DNA of 9,946 nt from the NCBI GenBank assembly GCA_002331465.1, contig DCYM01000018.1, positions 1 through 9,946 on the forward strand. Reading direction: 5' to 3'. Position 1 is the first letter of the stretch. Each line of letters opens with the position of its first letter. Below the pieces are notes generated by a model. That model saw only the letters and a list, made by a program, of their open reading frames with translations, ran no database searches and had not been told where the DNA came from. The translations under genes were made by a program, and so were the position numbers. Positions 6,156 to 9,946 of the stretch are shown in pieces. Source of the DNA: Candidatus Neomicrothrix sp. UBA2110 (GTDB taxonomy: Bacteria; Actinomycetota; Acidimicrobiia; Acidimicrobiales; Poriferisodalaceae).

Positions 6156-7229
6156 TCAGTGCCGAAGCGCGTCGCTCTTGCTGAGCTCTTTGACCATGAA
6201 ACTCAACAAACTTGCGTCGTCAGGGTCATTCACTGGAATGCTGAACTCGACTCGATCGATGAGATGACCAAATCGCTTGTTCAACAACGTCGCAATTTCG
6301 TCGTAAGTCCCGACGGTGGCAATGGTGTGAAGCATCTCATCATGCACTAACGGTGGAATTTCCTCCCACCTCTGTTCTCGAGACAACGCAGCGGCTTGAT
6401 CAACTCGGTCCCCCCAGCCGTGCACCTCGAACGCTGCCTTGTATGCGGGAGTAGCTAGATAAAAACCCACCCTTGCCCGCACGCTCTCGGCAACAACCCC
6501 CAAACGCGCCTGATCGGGAGCGGTTGCGACTAGAGGTTTCATGCACCATTCAACGACATCAGCGTCGCGTTGAGTTCGAGTGGCGCCGCGCGCCACGGCA
6601 GGAACCATGACCTCTTCGATGTATTTAGGTGAGCAAACCGGATGAAGGCGGATTCCGTCCGCTACCTCACCGACCACAGCACACATGTTCGTATTGATAG
6701 CGGAGATGTGCACAGGAATATGAGGGTGCTCTATAGGTCCCGGATCGAAAAGAGGAACCATCAAATCAAGTTTGTAATGGTCACCATCGTGTCTGAGAGG
6801 CTCGCGGTTTTGCCAGCACTGCCAAACCGCTCTCATCGCCAAGATGTAATCGCGCATCCGAGGCGCCGGTGCAGTCCACTCCATGCCATATCTGCGTCTG
6901 ATGTGACCGCGCACCTGAGAACCCAGGCCCAAAATCAGACGACCTTCACAAACTTTCTGAAGTGTCCAAGCCGACATTGCGGTGATCGTGGGTGACCTTG
7001 GAAAAGCCATAGCAATAGAAGTAGCCAGACTCAGTTCCGTAGTGTTCACCGACGCGAGAGCCAGCTGCTGGTAGGGATCGTCCTTGCACTCCTCAACCGC
7101 TAACCCGTCATAACCGAGCGCTTCGACGAGAGCTGCTCCTTCGGCGATGGTTCGAACGTCAAGTGGAGTATCGGGTTCTCGTAGGCCAGGATCGACTTTG
7201 CCTAGAGGAAGCATTGTTTCCGATTTCAT
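6156..7229 (-). CDS. LLM-class F420-dependent-type oxidoreductase
   Basis: A complete 357-residue luciferase-like monooxygenase-fold TIM-barrel protein. It resembles the actinobacterial F420-dependent group known as TIGR03617, which has 'GYDGLAVEECKDDPYQQLALA' near the N terminus (39-59), 'LGLGSQVRGHIRRRYG' (100-115), 'PAPRMRDYILAMRAVW' (121-136), and 'PVHISAIN' (172-179) on later barrel strands. Family enzymes use reduced F420, or sometimes FMN, for hydride transfer or oxygenation; the substrate here is unknown. A good ribosome binding site, GGAG on the minus strand (plus positions 7238-7241), lies 8 nt before the ATG at 7229 and inside the end of the upstream 2-hydroxyacid dehydrogenase gene. 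Only 2 nt separate that gene's stop from this start, so the two form an operon. Confidence 0.88.
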   Translation of the reverse strand: MKSETMLPLGKVDPGLREPDTPLDVRTIAEGAALVEALGYDGLAVEECKDDPYQQLALASVNTTELSLATSIAMAFPRSPTITAMSAWTLQKVCEGRLILGLGSQVRGHIRRRYGMEWTAPAPRMRDYILAMRAVWQCWQNREPLRHDGDHYKLDLMVPLFDPGPIEHPHIPVHISAINTNMCAVVGEVADGIRLHPVCSPKYIEEVMVPAVARGATRTQRDADVVEWCMKPLVATAPDQARLGVVAESVRARVGFYLATPAYKAAFEVHGWGDRVDQAAALSREQRWEEIPPLVHDEMLHTIATVGTYDEIATLLNKRFGHLIDRVEFSIPVNDPDDASLLSFMVKELSKSDALRH

Positions 7230-7231
7230 GG

Positions 7232-8206
7232 CTAGATCTCCAGTCGCAATTCACGGCCTTCAAGATAAGCGTTTAACTGTTCGATAAAGACGTCGTCGCC
7301 ACGCCTTGTTATGCCGGATCCTGCGCCCGCTATATGGGATGTAAGGGTCACGCTGTGGTGACTCCAAAGAGCGCTCAAGGGTTCCAGCGGTTCTGTTTCA
7401 AAAACGTCCAGGATTGCCCGCCCTGGTCCAGTTGAATCTAACGCCTCCAAAAGGTCACCTGTATCTACAACAGGGCCCCTTGAAACGTTCACAAGAATCG
7501 AACTGGCTTTCATCTGGTTTAGAAATTCCTTGTCTACCAAGCCCCGCGTGGCGTCTGTTAAAGGGCACGCGATGATAACCACGTCCGCTGACGGGAGAAC
7601 ATCGCCCAGCTCCTCCATGGTGACCATGCGGTCTGCGCGATCGTCTTCGACCCTGGTTCTGCGCGCCCCGATTATTTCAACCCCGAAGGGCCGAGCTCGT
7701 TTCGCGATTTCGCCCCCGATGGAACCGAAACCAACAACCAGCCATGTTCCCCCATTGATTTCAGTCCAACCTTTTTGCGCCCATCGCGCGGTTTTTTGAT
7801 CTTGAGAGCGTTGGGGCCAACCATGTACAACGTTCATAACCGCTGCCATGGTGTACTCGGCAACTCCCGCATTAGGAGAGTCACTGTTACTGAGGCGAAC
7901 CCCGGCAGAAAGAATCTTCTGCAATGGCGGAGCGTCTCCACCCGCGAGACACGACTGAACCCATTGAACAGTTCCGGGCTCAAGCAAAGAGTCGACGAAC
8001 GAAACGAAGTCTCCGGCGAACATGAGATCGATGGGTATCCAGCCGACCTCTGGTTTGTAGTCCGATGCAGCTACTAGAGACCCATCTGGCCAGGTGATCT
8101 CAGAAGACGACCAACGCAAAACATCGAATTCATGTGGAGAGGTCTCGAGTCGCGACTGAACCCTGTCATAGACGGCCAGAGGAATGAGGACTTGACGCTT
8201 GGGCAT
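7232..8206 (-). CDS. D-isomer-specific 2-hydroxyacid dehydrogenase
   Basis: A complete 324-residue NAD(P)-dependent D-2-hydroxyacid dehydrogenase, interconverting a 2-oxoacid and a D-2-hydroxyacid in the cytosol. The inserted Rossmann domain carries G-F-G-S-I-G at 159-164. The catalytic set is Arg243 (in V-S-R-G-P-V-V-D, 241-248), Glu272 (in D-V-F-E-T-E-P-L, 267-274) and His291 (in S-H-I-A-G, 290-294). The substrate-binding N-terminal part (1-100) is divergent from the well-known glycerate, phosphoglycerate and lactate enzymes, so the substrate is open. The start is the ATG at 8204-8206, with a weak GGG-like site upstream. It is the first gene of the two-gene unit with the LLM-class enzyme and is divergent from the MFS transporter across about 25 nt. 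This second 2-oxoacid-type dehydrogenase, beside the reductase at 210-1214, is a recurrent theme of the window. Confidence 0.92.
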   Translation of the reverse strand: MPKRQVLIPLAVYDRVQSRLETSPHEFDVLRWSSSEITWPDGSLVAASDYKPEVGWIPIDLMFAGDFVSFVDSLLEPGTVQWVQSCLAGGDAPPLQKILSAGVRLSNSDSPNAGVAEYTMAAVMNVVHGWPQRSQDQKTARWAQKGWTEINGGTWLVVGFGSIGGEIAKRARPFGVEIIGARRTRVEDDRADRMVTMEELGDVLPSADVVIIACPLTDATRGLVDKEFLNQMKASSILVNVSRGPVVDTGDLLEALDSTGPGRAILDVFETEPLEPLSALWSHHSVTLTSHIAGAGSGITRRGDDVFIEQLNAYLEGRELRLEI

Positions 8207-8231
8207 AGCCCGTCAGCGTAGGGTGCACACC

Positions 8232-9449
8232 GTGCCGCTGTCTGACGCTTCAAAGATTTCGTCAACGCGACTGGGCACTCCCCTTCTCATCACTGTTTTG
8301 GTTTTGACGATGGGGCTAGGAGCTTTTCCGATAGTCGGCACAGCGGTCGTGGCCACAGCTTTAGCGAACGATCTCAGCATGTCGCTCACCATGTTCGGCG
8401 CCGGTGTGGCAGTCAACACTGCCGTCGGCGCCGTATGCGCACCGCCTTCGGGGCGATTTAGTGATCGATACGGCGGGAAATGGTCGTGTGTATTGGTGTT
8501 GCTTTCTGCAGGACTCGGTCTGTTAATAGTCGCTTGCGCAACCTCGGTGACCGGTCTCATGTTGGGGCTGTTAGTCGCTGGATACGGGCAAGGCGCGTGT
8601 AATCCCGCAACTAACAAGCTGGTAGCAGAACGAGCGGCTAAAGGTCGCCGGGGAACAATGACCGGCATAAAGCAATCTGGTGTGCAACTCGGAATCCTGC
8701 TAGGCGGCTTCACACTCCCGGCTTTGAGTATCTGGTTCAGCTGGCGCCTAGCGATCGGTTTGTACGCGGTCCTAGCCCTCGTAATGGCGGTCGTAACTGC
8801 ATGCGCACTTCCCGACAGCCGGGTTCGAGAGATCAACGGCACAAGTGGCGCGTACAAGACGTCCGCAAAAACACAGCTTCCTCGCGCCGTGATCTTGCTT
8901 TCGTTTTATGCCCTGTGTATGGGGTGCGTAGTGGGAGGAGTTGGCCGGTACCTAGTGCTATTCGCTGAAAACGCGCTAGCGATGTCGAACGTAAAGGCCG
9001 GCATAGTCGCAGGTCTTCCCGGCGGCCTTGCCATCGGAACGCGAATCCTATGGGCGCATTGGGCAGAACACCGAGTCACGCCCTCATTTGCATTAACGAC
9101 GCAATCATTACTCACAGCCCTTGTCATGCTCATGCTTTTGGTCGCCGTCGGAATTGGCGAATGGATTATGTGGCCAGTTGCTGTCCTTTCCGCTATTGGT
9201 CTCAACGCCTGGAATGCCGTAGCAATGCTGTCGGTCATCATCGGAGTGCCGCCAGAACAATCGGGGCGCGCTAGCGGCCGCGTTGTGATGGGCTTTATGA
9301 CAGGGCTTACCCTCGGTGGGTTTTTCACCGGTTTGGCAGTCGACGCGACAGGCGGATACGAGACAGCATGGGCCGGCTTACTCCTGCTGTCGTTGATTGC
9401 CGCGACTCTCGCCCGAAGAAGTGGCCGAGTAGAAGAACAGGGGACCTGA
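8232..9449 (+). CDS. MFS transporter
   Basis: An integral-membrane major facilitator of about 405 residues with around 12 hydrophobic segments and no large extra domains. After the first helix (about 17-45) the cytoplasmic loop carries the MFS motif A version G-R-F-S-D-R-Y-G-G-K at 74-83. The later stretch G-A-C-N-P-A-T-N-K-L (121-130), with G-x-x-x-G-I-K-Q-S-G after it (141-150), is seen in a common actinobacterial/cyanate-transporter-like MFS group. The cargo is unknown; an organic acid or aromatic compound would suit the neighbours. Start choice: GTG at 8232 has AGGG 8 nt upstream; GTG at 8223 is an alternative. The longest open frame begins with a TTG at 8199 that would overlap the divergent dehydrogenase start, which is unlikely. 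The gene ends 2 nt from the convergent monooxygenase. Confidence 0.88.
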   Translation: MPLSDASKISSTRLGTPLLITVLVLTMGLGAFPIVGTAVVATALANDLSMSLTMFGAGVAVNTAVGAVCAPPSGRFSDRYGGKWSCVLVLLSAGLGLLIVACATSVTGLMLGLLVAGYGQGACNPATNKLVAERAAKGRRGTMTGIKQSGVQLGILLGGFTLPALSIWFSWRLAIGLYAVLALVMAVVTACALPDSRVREINGTSGAYKTSAKTQLPRAVILLSFYALCMGCVVGGVGRYLVLFAENALAMSNVKAGIVAGLPGGLAIGTRILWAHWAEHRVTPSFALTTQSLLTALVMLMLLVAVGIGEWIMWPVAVLSAIGLNAWNAVAMLSVIIGVPPEQSGRASGRVVMGFMTGLTLGGFFTGLAVDATGGYETAWAGLLLLSLIAATLARRSGRVEEQGT

Positions 9450-9451
9450 TT

Positions 9452-9946
9452 TCAAAAACGAAACGTTGCAGCCGGATGAGTTGTCGGCAATCTGTCCTTC
9501 CCGAACAACTTTTGACGAAGACTGCCAGCTTCGTATTCGCTTTGGACTAGCCCGCGTTCTTGCAGGATTGGTACGACTCCTTCAACAAAGTCGACAAAAG
9601 TTCCAGGAGTGACCGTATAGGTCAAGTTGAATCCGTCCAGACCGTTCTCAAACCGGCGCTGCAGTTCATCTGCTACTTGTTCAGCGGATCCCACCAGCCA
9701 AGCACCTGCAAGGTTCGATTTGATCAAGTCGCCCATCGTCCTTGTCCCTGGTGGCGCTGAGTCCAGCAAGTTCTTGAGAAAGCCTTGCACGCGTTCTGTC
9801 TGAAAAGTTTCAAGCGGCTGGTCTGGATCGATATCGCCAAGGTCCGCACCTATGTTGCCGCTTATGTGAGCTAGACCTGCTTCGATCGATAAGTCGTTTT
9901 CGTACTCATCGCGCTTGGCCATAGCTTCAGCTTCCGTGCCCCCCAC
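9452..9946 (-). CDS. NtaA/SnaA/DszA-family flavin monooxygenase, C-terminal part
   Basis: The last 164 codons of a minus-strand gene whose 5' part lies beyond the right edge; the first visible triplet reads GTG and is probably an internal Val. The fragment resembles the C-terminal part of the class C, FMNH2-dependent luciferase-like monooxygenases of the NtaA/SnaA/DszA type. Signs are 'GGTEAEAMAKRDEYE' near the visible start, 'VGSAEQVADELQRRFENGLDGFNL' in the middle, and an ending 'LRQKLFGKDRL...HPAATFRF', close to the standard terminus. Characterised relatives oxidise nitrilotriacetate/EDTA, dibenzothiophene sulfone, dimethyl sulfide or pristinamycin intermediates, with FMNH2 supplied by a separate reductase. 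No reductase is visible here. It is a different subfamily from the LLM enzyme at 6156-7229. The stop is TGA at 9452-9454. Confidence 0.87.
   Translation of the reverse strand: MGGTEAEAMAKRDEYENDLSIEAGLAHISGNIGADLGDIDPDQPLETFQTERVQGFLKNLLDSAPPGTRTMGDLIKSNLAGAWLVGSAEQVADELQRRFENGLDGFNLTYTVTPGTFVDFVEGVVPILQERGLVQSEYEAGSLRQKLFGKDRLPTTHPAATFRF

Noticed and set aside
8213..8857. 214-codon minus-strand open frame opposite the MFS gene
   Set aside because: The composition (many Pro, Thr, Arg, Ala) is that of an antisense shadow of a membrane protein; the MFS reading has clear family motifs.
9457..9467. AACG-AAA-CGTT hairpin near the MFS/monooxygenase junction as a terminator
   Set aside because: The stem is only 4 bp and lies within the coding end of the monooxygenase gene.
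1..9946. CRISPR arrays, transposase or integrase genes, toxin-antitoxin or phage-defence systems
   Set aside because: Looked for on both strands; no regularly spaced repeats and no protein resembling these families was seen.

Overview
The window looks like an accessory, metabolically specialised stretch of chromosome from an environmental bacterium, most likely an actinomycete relative (Actinomycetota, perhaps Acidimicrobiia-like). The reasons are moderate GC by eye, a tRNA-Leu gene without an encoded CCA end, a cytochrome P450 of the CYP125/CYP142 type, an F420-type luciferase-like oxidoreductase, GTG starts, and several genes without a visible Shine-Dalgarno sequence. A Chloroflexota (SAR202-like) source is a weaker alternative, because that group also carries many luciferase-like monooxygenases. 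No taxonomic marker settles this.

Layout: (1) 1-122, no supported gene; 123-207, tRNA-Leu(UAA). (2) 210-1591, a minus-strand pair, an NTF2/SnoaL-fold protein and a ketopantoate-reductase-like dehydrogenase, overlapping by 4 nt. (3) 1632-3793, a plus-strand pair divergent from the first, a cytochrome P450 and an alpha/beta hydrolase, overlapping by 1 nt. (4) 3837-4727, a LysR-type regulator on the minus strand, and 4807-6108, a long-form inositol-3-phosphate synthase on the plus strand. They share a 79-nt AT-rich control region containing a T-N11-A dyad, five TAAAC repeats and a perfect 10-bp inverted repeat that covers the synthase start codon. (5) 6156-8206, a minus-strand pair, a D-2-hydroxyacid dehydrogenase and an LLM-class F420-type oxidoreductase, separated by 2 nt. 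(6) 8232-9449, an MFS transporter on the plus strand. (7) 9452-9946, the C-terminal part of an NtaA/SnaA/DszA-family flavin monooxygenase on the minus strand, cut by the window edge.

Almost every gene is an oxidoreductase, a hydrolase, a transporter or a regulator. Strands alternate in one- or two-gene units and spacers are very short. The best reading is a mosaic catabolic or tailoring region: uptake or export by the MFS protein, oxygenation by the P450 and the two luciferase-like enzymes, hydrolysis by the alpha/beta hydrolase, and 2-oxo/2-hydroxy acid chemistry by the two dehydrogenases. The shared substrate cannot be read from the sequence, and co-function across the separate units is inference. 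I saw no CRISPR array, transposase, integrase, phage gene or recognisable defence system.
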